64,000 nt of DNA from Streptomyces sp. RB17 (GTDB lineage Bacteria > Actinomycetota > Actinomycetes > Streptomycetales > Streptomycetaceae), in assembly GCF_009604455.1 (NCBI RefSeq), contig NZ_WEGL01000002.1:496001-560000 (forward strand). Reading direction: 5' to 3'. Position numbers and translations under genes: made by a program. Below the pieces are notes generated by a model. That model did no database searches, was not told where the DNA came from, and saw nothing but the letters and a program-made list of their open reading frames with translations. Below, piece by piece: positions 29,691-38,220 of this stretch (positions are counted from its first letter, which is position 1; every line of letters starts with the position of its first letter).

Positions 29691-29903
29691 GTGGGCGGTG
29701 CCGGTTCGGTCGGTCGGGGCGGTGGGACGGGGTGGTCCGTGACAGGGGCGTCGGGCCGGGCCGGCTTCGGCGCCGGTGCGGGTGGGTTTGGCGGGGAGCC
29801 GGTGTGCTCCGTAAGATTCCCCGTTCGACAGCGGGCGCGAGTCGGAGCGCTGCGCGGGTGATCAGGGAACGGCAGCGCGATGACGGTGACAGAGGACGGC
29901 TCC

Positions 29904-31382
29904 ATGGCCTCCATGGCCACGGAGGAAGTGGTCTACGGCCCCGGTATCGACCCGGAGCGGCTGGCCGTCTGCCTCAGCGTGCTGGAGGAACTCGACCGGA
30001 TCGAGGTCGACCACCCGGACGCGATCAAGGTCCGCCGGGCCACCTCGCACATCTACCGTACGGTCAAGCAGCGCCGCCGCCAGGAACGCCGCGCCGCCAA
30101 GACCGCGCACGACCGCGCCGTCACCGAGGCCACCGCCACCGGCTCCGCCGAGCGCATCGACGACGAGACCGAGGGCCTGCTGCCCAGCTCCCAGGTCGAG
30201 GAGGGCAAGATCGCGGGCATACTCCAGCGCCCGCGTTCCTGCTACACCTGCAAGACCCGATACGTCGAGGTCGACTACTTCTACCACCAGCTGTGTCCGG
30301 ACTGTGCCCGAACGAACCGGGTGAAGCGCGACGTCCGCGCCGACCTCGCCGGCAAGCGCGCCCTGCTCACCGGCGGCCGCGCCAAGATCGGCATGTACAT
30401 CGCGCTGCGGCTGCTGCGCGACGGCGCGCACACCACCATCACCACCCGGTTCCCGAAGGACGCCATTCGCCGTTTCAAGGCCATGGACGACTCGGCGGAC
30501 TGGCTGCACCGGCTGGAGGTCGTCGGCATCGACCTGCGCGACCCGGCACAGTCCGTGGCCCTGGCCGAGCAGGTCGCCGGGGCGGGGCCGCTGGACATCC
30601 TGATCAACAACGCGACGCAGACCGTGCGCCGTCTGCCCTCCGCGTACGCCGCCCTGGTCGAGGGCGAGAGCGCGCCCCTGCCCGCCGGGGAACTGCCCGC
30701 CCATCACGTCATCGGCGCCTTCAACTCCGGCGCCGTCGACGGCATCGCCGCGCTCCCCCTCGGCACCAGCGGCCTGGACGCCCAGAAGGTCGCCGACCTC
30801 GCCCTCGTCGCGGGCAACGCCAGCGTCGCCCGGCACCTGGAGGGCACCGCCATCGACGCCGGCGGCCTCGTCCCCGACGTCGTCGACACCAACACCTGGG
30901 TGCAGACCATCGACCAGATCTCGCCGGTCGAGCTGCTGGAGACCCAGCTGTGCAACTACACGTCCCCGTTCATCCTGATCAGCGCCCTGCGCCCGGCGAT
31001 GGCGGACGCTGCGAAGAAGGCCGCCAGCGGCCGCGCGTACGTCGTCAACGTCTCCGCGATGGAGGGCGTCTTCAGTCGCGGCTACAAGGGCGCCGGGCAC
31101 CCCAACACCAACGCCGCGAAGGCGGCCATGAACATGGTCACGCGGACCAGCGCCCAGGAGATGTTCGACTCGGACGGCATCCTCATGACCTCCGTCGACA
31201 CCGGCTGGATCACCGACGAGCGCCCGCACTACGACAAGCTGCGCCTCGCCGAGGCCGGCTTCCACGCCCCGCTCGACCTGATCGACGGCGCCGCCCGCGT
31301 CTACGACCCGATCGTGCGCGGTGAGGCGGGCGAGGACCTGTACGGCGTCTTCCTGAAGGACTACGCGCCCGGCAAGTGGTGA
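29904..31382 (+). CDS. Zinc-ribbon SDR-family oxidoreductase with atypical active site
   Basis: 492 aa. Residues 1-120 are a helical region followed by a zinc-ribbon pair, CYTCKTRYVEVDYFYHQLCP with a final DC (CxxC...CxxC). An SDR Rossmann domain follows: KRALLTGGRAKIGMYIALRL, ILINNATQTVRRLPSAYAAL and VVNVSAMEGVFSRGYKGAG. The usual catalytic YxxxK is replaced by HPNTNAAKAAMNMVTRT: the Lys is kept, but Thr stands at the Tyr position. I believe this is a feature of this uncommon family. ATG 29904 has GAGGA 6 nt upstream; an in-frame ATG at 29880 would add 8 residues. It is monocistronic with a hairpin terminator. The substrate is unknown. Confidence 0.88.
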   Translation: MASMATEEVVYGPGIDPERLAVCLSVLEELDRIEVDHPDAIKVRRATSHIYRTVKQRRRQERRAAKTAHDRAVTEATATGSAERIDDETEGLLPSSQVEEGKIAGILQRPRSCYTCKTRYVEVDYFYHQLCPDCARTNRVKRDVRADLAGKRALLTGGRAKIGMYIALRLLRDGAHTTITTRFPKDAIRRFKAMDDSADWLHRLEVVGIDLRDPAQSVALAEQVAGAGPLDILINNATQTVRRLPSAYAALVEGESAPLPAGELPAHHVIGAFNSGAVDGIAALPLGTSGLDAQKVADLALVAGNASVARHLEGTAIDAGGLVPDVVDTNTWVQTIDQISPVELLETQLCNYTSPFILISALRPAMADAAKKAASGRAYVVNVSAMEGVFSRGYKGAGHPNTNAAKAAMNMVTRTSAQEMFDSDGILMTSVDTGWITDERPHYDKLRLAEAGFHAPLDLIDGAARVYDPIVRGEAGEDLYGVFLKDYAPGKW

Positions 31383-31407
31383 CCGGCGCCGAATCCGGTG
31401 GCCTGCG

Positions 31408-31436
31408 CGACCGTCCCTGCCCTGGGGGGACGGTCG
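31408..31436 (+). terminator. Hairpin terminator after the zinc-ribbon SDR gene
   Basis: CGACCGTCCC (31408-31417) and GGGACGGTCG (31427-31436) form a perfect 10-bp stem with a 9-nt loop, 25 bp after the stop codon. No U-tract follows, as is common in Streptomyces. Confidence 0.75.
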
Positions 31437-31608
31437 TGCCGGAGTGACCGGTGCGCAGGTGACGCGTTCTTCATGGTTGTCATCCACCAGCAGACCCCAG
31501 CGGGACTGCGGGCCCTCCGGGGCCGGCGCGTAGCCGCCCGGATCTCGGGCACCCCGCGCGCGCGTTTCCGTGACGGCCCGTCAGCCCCCTGAGCACATGC
31601 CTTCGGCG

Positions 31609-32004
31609 TCAGTCGACGGCACCGAGCCGGGAATGCCGGGCCGCCACCAGCTCCAGCACCGTCCGCCAGTCTTCCAGGACGCCTGCGTCGAACATCGCCG
31701 TACGGCTCTCCTCGTCGGCCTGGCGCAATCGCAGCACATCGTCGTCGGCCGGGTCCGCGTCCCCGCGCACCAGCCGGAACACCCGCTCCCCGAGCAGGGA
31801 GCGCACCGCTTCGGCCGCGCTGAGCGGCCCGCCCGTCTCCTCGCCCGGGCACAGCACCGGCCCGATGCCGTGCACCAGCCCGGCCACCTGGAGCTCCTTG
31901 TCGGCGGGGCGGCGGCGACGCAGCAGCGCGGCGGTTCTCAGCGCGTGCTGGTGCCGGCCGGAGTGCAGCAGATCCATCAGCTCCTCGACGCTGCGCAGCT
32001 CCAT
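31609..32004 (-). CDS. Small HD-domain-like protein with degenerate metal site
   Basis: 131 aa. The helical layout resembles the PhnZ-like HD proteins linked to phosphonate oxidation. RHQHALRTAALLRRRRPADK keeps the first His, and the final helix DAGVLEDWRTVLELVAARHS matches the family's closing WRxVLExVA pattern. However, the defining HD doublet is HG (GLVHGIGPVLCPG), and the later His ligands are missing. A di-iron or magnesium centre is therefore unlikely, and a binding or structural role is more plausible. GAAGGA lies 7 nt before ATG 32004. Confidence 0.7.
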   Translation of the reverse strand: MELRSVEELMDLLHSGRHQHALRTAALLRRRRPADKELQVAGLVHGIGPVLCPGEETGGPLSAAEAVRSLLGERVFRLVRGDADPADDDVLRLRQADEESRTAMFDAGVLEDWRTVLELVAARHSRLGAVD

Positions 32005-32410
32005 GCGTCAGTCCTTCCGCGAGACAGCCGTTGCAGCTCATCAGCAGATCATGACGAGCTTGCGCCCCGGCCAACGGCACCTGAACTGAGCCGCATGGAG
32101 GCCGAGTGGGTGAATCGCTCCGCCGGTCGGGTGACGCTTCCGGGGGCACATAGCCGCATATCGAGGGATATTTAGGGCGAACGACTTCTGATAGTTACAC
32201 CTTGTTTGCACTCCCGATCGAGCGCGAGTCCGCTCATTTGGGTAATCTGTAGGGGTGGACAGCAGGACCGGGTCCCACCCAGACCCAACCCTCCGCACCG
32301 GCGCCACCGCGTCCGAACTGGCCTTCCATCCAGACCCGAGCGGGCGCCGAGTGCCGGAGCGCAGGCTGTCCGGCAGGCCCCGAGGGTGACCGACACATAA
32401 GGAGTGCGCG
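32005..32410. other. Divergent promoter region between the HD-like gene and the 57-aa gene
   Basis: 406 bp. The segment 32155-32250 is the most A/T-rich part (CATATCGAGGGATATTTAGG; GATAGTTACACCTTGTTTGC). On the plus strand TAATCT at 32243-32248 could be a -10 element, but no matching -35 is clear. No coding pattern is visible. Confidence 0.45.
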
Positions 32411-32584
32411 GTGACACCGGAGAAGACGAATCGCGATCAGCGCCCCAAGGAACGCACGGAGCGCACGGGCCGGCAGCCCGGAGAACTCGGCAGTCTCGAC
32501 GTGTGGGCCCGGTCCGCCCCGATCCGCCTGGCGGGTTACGAGGACGACCTCGCCGAGCCCCACATCCTTCCCAGCGTGGACTGA
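32411..32584 (+). CDS. Conserved-looking 57-aa small protein
   Basis: 57 aa from GTG 32411, which has AAGGAG 6 nt upstream. The N-terminal half is charged (PEKTNRDQRPKERTERTGRQ). The C-terminal half is ordered and distinctive (LDVWARSAPIRLAGYEDD, then AEPHILPSVD). I believe small proteins with this tail are widespread in Streptomyces, but I cannot name a function. No signal peptide, transmembrane segment or cysteine is present. Confidence 0.75.
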   Translation: MTPEKTNRDQRPKERTERTGRQPGELGSLDVWARSAPIRLAGYEDDLAEPHILPSVD

Positions 32585-32649
32585 CCCCCGGGTCGGACCC
32601 TTCGCGATCGCCGCACGCATGGGCGTGACGACCTGACAGACTCACGCCC

Positions 32650-33135
32650 ATGCTGATCAGAGAAGCCGTGGCCGGCGACTGGCCGCGGATCTGGCCTTTC
32701 TGGCATCGGATCGTCGCCGCCGCAGAGACCTACGCCTGGGATCCGGATACCTCCGAGGAGGCCGCCCGCGCGCTCTGGATGAACCCCGCCAAGCGCGTCT
32801 ACGTCGCCGAGGACGCGACCGGAGCCGTGGTCGGCTCGGCCTACCTCACCCCGAACTACGGCGGCCCCGCCGCCCGCGTCGCCAACGCCGGTTTCATGGT
32901 CGACCCCGACCGCACGGGAGAGGGCATCGGCCGCGCCCTCGCCGAACACGTCCTGGCGGAGGCCAGGGTCCACGGCTACCGGGCGATGGTCTTCAACGCC
33001 GTGGTCGAGACCAACCCCGCCGTCGCCCTGTGGACGTCCCTCGGCTTCACCGTCCTCGGCACGGTCCCGGAGGCCTACGAGCATCCCCGGCACGGCAGGG
33101 TCGGGCTGCACATCATGTACCGGTCGCTCGACTAG
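32650..33135 (+). CDS. GNAT-family N-acetyltransferase
   Basis: 161 aa, complete GNAT fold: LIREAVAGDWPRIWPFWHRI at the start, GSAYLTPNYGGPAARVANAG in the central strands, FMVDPDRTGEGIGRALAEHV for the acetyl-CoA loop (R/Q-x-x-G-x-G/A pattern as RTGEGIG) and NPAVALWTSLGFTVLGTVPE near the end. The substrate is unknown. It stands alone, 65 bp after the small gene. Confidence 0.9.
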   Translation: MLIREAVAGDWPRIWPFWHRIVAAAETYAWDPDTSEEAARALWMNPAKRVYVAEDATGAVVGSAYLTPNYGGPAARVANAGFMVDPDRTGEGIGRALAEHVLAEARVHGYRAMVFNAVVETNPAVALWTSLGFTVLGTVPEAYEHPRHGRVGLHIMYRSLD

Positions 33136-33213
33136 GCGAGGCTCAGGAGCGTCGGACGACCGGTGCTCTGGGCCTGGAACGGCCGGCGCTCGGGGGCCTC
33201 GAACGGCCGGCGC

Positions 33214-34563
33214 TCAGGAGCCCGCCACCGGTGCCGTCCGCTGCCACGGGCGCAGCGTCTCCAGTTCCTCCGCCAGCTCCAGCAGCACGGACTCCGCGCC
33301 CGGGCGGCCCACGAGCTGTACGGCACAGGGGGCGCCCGAGGGCAGGGCGCCGAAGGGCACCGACATCGCGGGCCAGCCGGTCAGGTTCCAGGGTGGGGTG
33401 AACGGCGAGTACGCGGTGTTGACCAGCACGTTGCGCAGCCAGCCGCGTTCGTGCCACGGGCCGGCCCCGGGGGAGCGCCGGGCCAGGGCCGGGGTGAGCA
33501 GGACGTCGTACTCGGTGAAGAAGGGGCTCAGCCGGGCGCGCAGGCGCTCGCGGCTGTCCCCGGTCCGCGCCGAACCGACGAACCGGCGTCCCACCGCCGC
33601 ATGCACCCGGGTCCGCCGGGCCAGTCGAGATGGATCCAGGTCCTCGGCGTCCACCGCGGTCCCGGCCGTCCAGTGCCGCAGCGCGGTCACACCCAGCGAG
33701 AGCGGGTACGGCGGCTCGGCCCGCCGCACGCTGTGCCCGGCCCGCGCGAGCACCCCGGCCGCCTCCCGGACCGCGGTCGTATACGGCCTGCTCACGCTCA
33801 CCCCGGCGAGCGGACTGCGCACGGCCGCGGCGATCCGCCGGCGCGGTGCCTCCTGCGAGGCCGGGACAGCGGAGCCCGCCAGCACGCCCAGCATCAGCCG
33901 CAGGTCCTCGACGGTCGTGGCCAGCGGTCCGTTCTCCGCCATGCCGAACCAGTCGCCGTTGCCGATCCCCGCCGGTACCACGCCGTGCCCCGGCTTCAGC
34001 GTGACCAGGCCGCAGTTCGCGGCCGGGATGCGCAGTGAGCCCATCCCGTCGTTGCCGAGCGCGATCGGCACGAGGCCCGCGGCCACCGCGGCCGCGCTGC
34101 CGCCGGAGGAGCCGCCCGCCGTGCGCGTGGTGTCCCACGGGTTGCGGGCGGTGCCGAACACGCCCTCCGTGGTCCCGAAGACACACAGCTCCGGCACGTT
34201 CGTCAGGCCCACGATCACCGCGCCGGCCGCCCGCAGCCGGGCCACCGTGACGTGGTCCTCGGCGGCCGGGGTGTCGGGGGTGGCGGCGGAGCCGTCGCGG
34301 TGGGACTCGCCGCGCACCGCCAGGTTGTCCTTCACGGCCACGGGCACGCCCGCGAGCGGCAGTTCGGCCAGGTCGGTGCGGGAGGCCACCTCGTCGGCCT
34401 CGGCGAGCGCAGCCTCGGCCCGCACCTTCCGGAATGCCCCGATCCGGCCGTCGAGCCGCTCGATCCGCGCGAGGTGCTCGGCCGCCACCTCCCGGGGTGT
34501 CACCCGCTTCTCGCGTACGGCGGCTGCAATCTCGGCGGCACTCCGCCCGGCCCAGTCACCCAC
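33214..34563 (-). CDS. Amidase signature family enzyme
   Basis: 449 aa. The Ser-cisSer-Lys triad is visible: Lys in LAGVPVAVKDNLAVRG near residue 79, the GGSSGGSAAAVAAG signature near residue 155, and the region GNDGMGSLRIPAANCGLVTL near residue 172. This family hydrolyses amide bonds in varied substrates; no gatB or gatC is adjacent, so it is a general amidase. GTG 34563 is chosen because GAGGAG lies 5 nt upstream; the earlier in-frame GTG at 34569 overlaps that site. The usual 'GGGSIR' segment reads GMGSLR here, a mild variation. Confidence 0.9.
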   Translation of the reverse strand: MGDWAGRSAAEIAAAVREKRVTPREVAAEHLARIERLDGRIGAFRKVRAEAALAEADEVASRTDLAELPLAGVPVAVKDNLAVRGESHRDGSAATPDTPAAEDHVTVARLRAAGAVIVGLTNVPELCVFGTTEGVFGTARNPWDTTRTAGGSSGGSAAAVAAGLVPIALGNDGMGSLRIPAANCGLVTLKPGHGVVPAGIGNGDWFGMAENGPLATTVEDLRLMLGVLAGSAVPASQEAPRRRIAAAVRSPLAGVSVSRPYTTAVREAAGVLARAGHSVRRAEPPYPLSLGVTALRHWTAGTAVDAEDLDPSRLARRTRVHAAVGRRFVGSARTGDSRERLRARLSPFFTEYDVLLTPALARRSPGAGPWHERGWLRNVLVNTAYSPFTPPWNLTGWPAMSVPFGALPSGAPCAVQLVGRPGAESVLLELAEELETLRPWQRTAPVAGS

Positions 34564-34750
34564 GGGCACTCCTCGCTCGGTCGTCGGCTACTCGCTGGTA
34601 CGCATCACGGCGCAGGGAGAACTGTGCCCGGCCGGGAGTGGTACGTCGAGAGGGCGGCACTCACAGGAGACGGATGGAGACACCCGTGTGTCGCGCACGG
34701 ACGCCCCGTCATCGTAGGCGGAGGCCGGTCTGCCTCCGGGGACCCGGGTC

Positions 34751-35800
34751 TCACGTCGCGCCGGCCGCCGCCCCCGTACTGCCCCGCCCCGTCAGCCGTG
34801 GCACCGGCACCCCCACCGAGCGGGCCGCGTCGCCGTCCAGCAGCGCCAGCAGCTCGCGGGCCGCCGTGCGGCCGAACTCGGCGCTGTCCCGGGAGAGCGC
34901 GGACAGCCGGGGGGTGACCATGCGGCACAGGGCGGAGTCCTCCCAGGAGACCACCGACACGTCCTGCGGGACACGGAAGCCCAGTTCGGCGGCGGCGGCG
35001 AGGCCGGCCACGGCCATCACGTCGTTGTCGTAGACGATCGCCGTCGGGACGGGCGAGTCGCCGAGGACACGGCGGGTGACGGCGGCGCCCTGTGCGTCGG
35101 AGTAGTCGGTGGTGACCGAGCGGACCTCGGTGAGCCCGCGCCGCTCCGCCTCCGCGCGCAGCGTGGCGATACGGCGCTGGGTGTGGGCCAGGTCGGGCAG
35201 TCCGGCGATGTGCACGATCCGGCGATGGCCCAGCGCCGTCAGCTCGTCCACCACGGAGGCCATCGCGCCCGCGTCGTCCGCCCAGACGGTGGACAGGCCG
35301 GGGTGGCGTACGTCGGGTGCGCCGCCGATCACCACGGCGGGCAGCCCGAGTTCGTCCAGCAGGCCGGGGCGCGGGTCCTCGGCGCGCGGGTCGGCCACCA
35401 GCACGCCGTCCACCCGGTGCTCCGCCCACCAGCGCCGGTACACCGCGCACTCCTCGGTCACGTCCTCCGCGACCTGGAACAGCAGGCCCAGGTGCCGCTC
35501 GGCGAGCACCTCCTGGATGCCGGAGACGAGCTGGAGGAAGAAGGAGTCGACACCCAAGGTGTGCGCGGGGCGGGCCAGGACGAAGCCGACCGTGGCCACG
35601 CCCTCGCCGGACAGGGCGCGGGCGGCCGTGCTGGGACGCCAGCCGAGCTGCTCGGCGACCCGGCGGACCCGCGCCCGGGTGACCTCGGAGACGCCGGGGC
35701 GGTCGTTGAGCGCGAAGGAGACGGCGCTCTCGGAGACCCCGGCCCGCCGGGCGATGTCCTTCATCGTGGGCCGGCGTGCGGGGGACCGTCTGGTCGGCAC
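34751..35800 (-). CDS. LacI-family repressor of the adjacent glycan-utilisation operon
   Basis: 349 aa. The DNA-binding head MKDIARRAGVSESAVSFALN lies near residue 13, followed by the hinge helix AARALSGEG and a periplasmic-binding-like effector domain (ATVGFVLARPAHTLGVDSFF, HRRIVHIAGLPDLAHTQRRI, VVSWEDSALCRMVTPRLSAL). It diverges from the ABC transporter/GH operon. Two LacI-type palindromes lie in the shared 221-bp gap. The effector is probably an N-glycan-derived mannose-GlcNAc oligosaccharide, inferred only from the regulated genes. GTG 35800 is preceded by AAGGGGGAG. Confidence 0.93.
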   Translation of the reverse strand: MPTRRSPARRPTMKDIARRAGVSESAVSFALNDRPGVSEVTRARVRRVAEQLGWRPSTAARALSGEGVATVGFVLARPAHTLGVDSFFLQLVSGIQEVLAERHLGLLFQVAEDVTEECAVYRRWWAEHRVDGVLVADPRAEDPRPGLLDELGLPAVVIGGAPDVRHPGLSTVWADDAGAMASVVDELTALGHRRIVHIAGLPDLAHTQRRIATLRAEAERRGLTEVRSVTTDYSDAQGAAVTRRVLGDSPVPTAIVYDNDVMAVAGLAAAAELGFRVPQDVSVVSWEDSALCRMVTPRLSALSRDSAEFGRTAARELLALLDGDAARSVGVPVPRLTGRGSTGAAAGAT

Positions 35801-35827
35801 GCTTCTCCCCCTTCCTGACAGTGCTCG

Positions 35828-35841
35828 CTAAAGCGCTTGAG
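35828..35841. promoter_or_regulatory. LacI-type operator 1
   Basis: CTAAAGCGCTTGAG is centred on the perfect palindrome AAGCGCTT and has the central CG dinucleotide typical of LacI-family operators. It is 27 bp upstream of the repressor start codon and about 180 bp before the transporter operon. Confidence 0.7.
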
Positions 35842-35851
35842 TGTCAAGACC

Positions 35852-35865
35852 CTAAAGCGCATTAG
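35852..35865. promoter_or_regulatory. LacI-type operator 2
   Basis: CTAAAGCGCATTAG, with CTAA/TTAG outer arms and the same AAAGCGC core as operator 1. The centres are 24 bp apart, about two helical turns, so two dimers could bind the same face. Confidence 0.65.
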
Positions 35866-36021
35866 CAATTGACCGCAAGTGCTCGGTCAAACGCGCCTGA
35901 CCTGCACTAATGAACGGTTGATTTCTTTAGTTGGGTGGAATGCATTGACTTTCTCCGAACGGCGCGGGCAAGGTCTCTGGCGCCACCCGACCGCCCGACA
36001 CAGCAAGGGAGCCGTGTCATC

Positions 36022-37308
36022 GTGCCCATGTCTCGCAGAGCCCTCGCCGCCGCTGCCGTCGCCCTCGTCCTGCCGCTGAGCGCCTGCGGTTCGGGCGGCG
36101 ACGACGGCGGCTCGACCGACGCCTCCGGCAAGGTCGAGGGCGACATCACCTTCCAGACCTGGAATCTGCGCGCGAACTTCAAGTCGTACTTCGACGGCCT
36201 CATAGCCGACTTCGAGAAGAAGTACCCCGGTACGCATGTGAAGTGGATCGACCAGCCCGCCGAGGGCTACCCCGACAAGCTCAGCGCCGACGCCGGCGGC
36301 GGCACCCTGCCCGACGTCGTCAACGTCTCTCCGGACCTGGTCGCCCCGCTCGCCAAGGCGGGCCTCGCCCTCGACCTCGACAAGGCCGCCGGACAGTACA
36401 GGTCCGAGTACCTCGGCGGCGCCTGGGCCAGCCACCAGGTGCCGGGCATGAGCGGCACGTACGCCTTCCCCTGGTACCTGAACACGGGCCCGCTGTTCTA
36501 CAACAAGGCTTTGTTCAGGAAGGCCGGACTCGACCCCGACCAGCCGCCGAAGACGTACGACGAACTCTTCGCCGACGCCCTGCAGATGGCGCAGAAGAGC
36601 GGCGGCAAGGTCGCCACCCTCGCCAACGTGCCCACCATCGAGGACTTCGGCCGCTACGGCGTCACCCTCATGAACAAGCAGGGCACCGCGTTCGCCTTCA
36701 ACGACGCCAAGGGAGTCGAACTCCTCGGCAAGTACAAGGAGTTGTACGACGTCAAGGCCCTCGATCCGCAGGCGCTGACCGCGACCCCGGAGTCCTCCGG
36801 CAAGAAGTTCCTCACCGGCGCCGTCGCCATGAACCCCGGCAGCGCCCTCGACCTGGACAACTTCAAGAAGAACGCGCCCAGCCTGTACAGGAACATCGGC
36901 ATCACCGACCAGATCACCAGCACCGGGCACGTCAACATGTACGTCATGGGCGTGATGGTCAACTCCCGCACCAAGCACACCCCGGCCGCCGTCGCCTTCG
37001 CCCACTTCGTCACCGACGCGCAGAACCAGATGTCCTTCGCCAAGAAGGTCGCCATCTTCCCGAGCACCGCCGGCTCCCTGAACGACCCGTACTTCACCAA
37101 GGAGGACGGCAGCGACGAGACCCGGGTGCGCATCGCCGCCGCAAACTCCCTCAAGAAGGCCGTCAATTACACGCCCGTGCTGTTCAGCGACCAGATGAAG
37201 ACCGCACTGCGCAACGAGGTGGCCAAGGCGCTCCAGGGCAAGGAGAGCCCCAAGCAAGCTCTTGACAACGCTGTCAACGCCGCCAACCGGCTGCTCCAGC
37301 AGGGCTGA
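36022..37308 (+). CDS. Sugar ABC transporter substrate-binding lipoprotein
   Basis: 428 aa, family-1 extracellular solute-binding protein. The signal peptide ends in a lipobox (ALVLPLSAC), so the mature protein is anchored to the outer face of the membrane. The fold pattern GDITFQTWNLRANFKSYFDG, LPDVVNVSPDLVAPLAKAGL and GGAWASHQVPGMSGTYAFPW is that of oligosaccharide-binding components. GTG 36022 is preferred because AAGGGAG lies 10 nt upstream; ATG 36028 is an alternative. It is the first gene of the operon, behind two LacI operators. Probable ligand: mannose/GlcNAc oligosaccharides released by the GH85 enzyme (inference). Confidence 0.93.
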   Translation: MPMSRRALAAAAVALVLPLSACGSGGDDGGSTDASGKVEGDITFQTWNLRANFKSYFDGLIADFEKKYPGTHVKWIDQPAEGYPDKLSADAGGGTLPDVVNVSPDLVAPLAKAGLALDLDKAAGQYRSEYLGGAWASHQVPGMSGTYAFPWYLNTGPLFYNKALFRKAGLDPDQPPKTYDELFADALQMAQKSGGKVATLANVPTIEDFGRYGVTLMNKQGTAFAFNDAKGVELLGKYKELYDVKALDPQALTATPESSGKKFLTGAVAMNPGSALDLDNFKKNAPSLYRNIGITDQITSTGHVNMYVMGVMVNSRTKHTPAAVAFAHFVTDAQNQMSFAKKVAIFPSTAGSLNDPYFTKEDGSDETRVRIAAANSLKKAVNYTPVLFSDQMKTALRNEVAKALQGKESPKQALDNAVNAANRLLQQG

Positions 37309-37314
37309 CCGGCC

Positions 37315-38220
37315 ATGGCGACGCCCACCGCACCCGCGCGGACACCCCGCGTACGACGGCAGCTGCCGACCAGCCCCTGGCTGTTCGCCGCCCCGGGGCT
37401 GCTCGTCACCGGCGCCTTCGTCCTCTACCCGTTCGTCTCCACCCTGGTGAACTCCTTCACCGACCGCCGCACCCTGCTGCCGGGCCACTTCGTCGGCCTC
37501 GCCAACTTCCGCGAACTGCTCCACGACGACATGTTCTGGACCGGCCTGCGCAACAGCACGCTGTACATCGTCGGGGTCGTACCCGCCCTGGTCGTCCTGC
37601 CACTGCTGCTCGCGCTGCTGGTGCAGAAGAACATCCCCGGCATCACCTTCTTCCGCTCCGCCTTCTACACCCCGGTCGTCGCCTCGATCGTGGTCGTGGG
37701 GCTGATCTGGGTGTGGCTGCTGGACGAACGCGGAATGGTCAACTCGCTGCTGGAGACCGTCGGGATCGGCCGGGTCGGATTCCTCAGCGACCAGTGGCTG
37801 CTCCTGTTGAGCGCGATGGCCGTCACGGTGTGGAAGGGCCTCGGCTACTACATGGTCATCTATCTGGCGGCGCTGGCGAACGTGCCGCGCGAACTGCACG
37901 AGGCCGCCGCCGTCGACGGTGCGGGCCCGGTGCGCCGCTTCTTCTCGGTCACGGTTCCCGCCGTCCGCTCCACCATGGTGCTGGTCGCCGCGCTCTCCTC
38001 GGTCGCCGCCTTCAAGGTGTTCTCCGAGGTGTACCTGATGGCCGGCCCCAGCGGCGGCCCGGCCGGCGAGGACACCACCCTCGTCATGCTGGTCCAGCGC
38101 ACCGGCACCGGCCTGACCGGCCGCGTCGGCTACGCCTCCGCGCTCTCGGTCGTCGTGTTCGTCGTCACCGTCGCGCTCATGCTGCTCGTGCTGCGCGCCG
38201 ACCGCCGGGAGGAGTCATGA
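37315..38220 (+). CDS. Sugar ABC transporter permease (MalF-like)
   Basis: 301 aa, six predicted membrane segments (PWLFAAPGLLVTGAFVLYPF is the first). The cytoplasmic EAA loop is LHEAAAVDGAGPVRRFFSVT near residue 195, the contact site for the ATPase. No ATPase gene is in the operon; Streptomyces carbohydrate importers of this class commonly share the multitasking ATPase MsiK, encoded elsewhere. The next permease overlaps by 4 nt (ATGA). Confidence 0.94.
   Translation: MATPTAPARTPRVRRQLPTSPWLFAAPGLLVTGAFVLYPFVSTLVNSFTDRRTLLPGHFVGLANFRELLHDDMFWTGLRNSTLYIVGVVPALVVLPLLLALLVQKNIPGITFFRSAFYTPVVASIVVVGLIWVWLLDERGMVNSLLETVGIGRVGFLSDQWLLLLSAMAVTVWKGLGYYMVIYLAALANVPRELHEAAAVDGAGPVRRFFSVTVPAVRSTMVLVAALSSVAAFKVFSEVYLMAGPSGGPAGEDTTLVMLVQRTGTGLTGRVGYASALSVVVFVVTVALMLLVLRADRREES

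Noticed and set aside
32206..32232. CIRCE (HrcA) element at TTTGCACTC...GAGT
   Set aside because: Arms match only partly and the spacer is 12 instead of 9 bp; no chaperone gene follows.
35887..37899. 670-aa minus-strand reading frame
   Set aside because: Shadow of the lipoprotein and permease genes; it would also run through the LacI operators.
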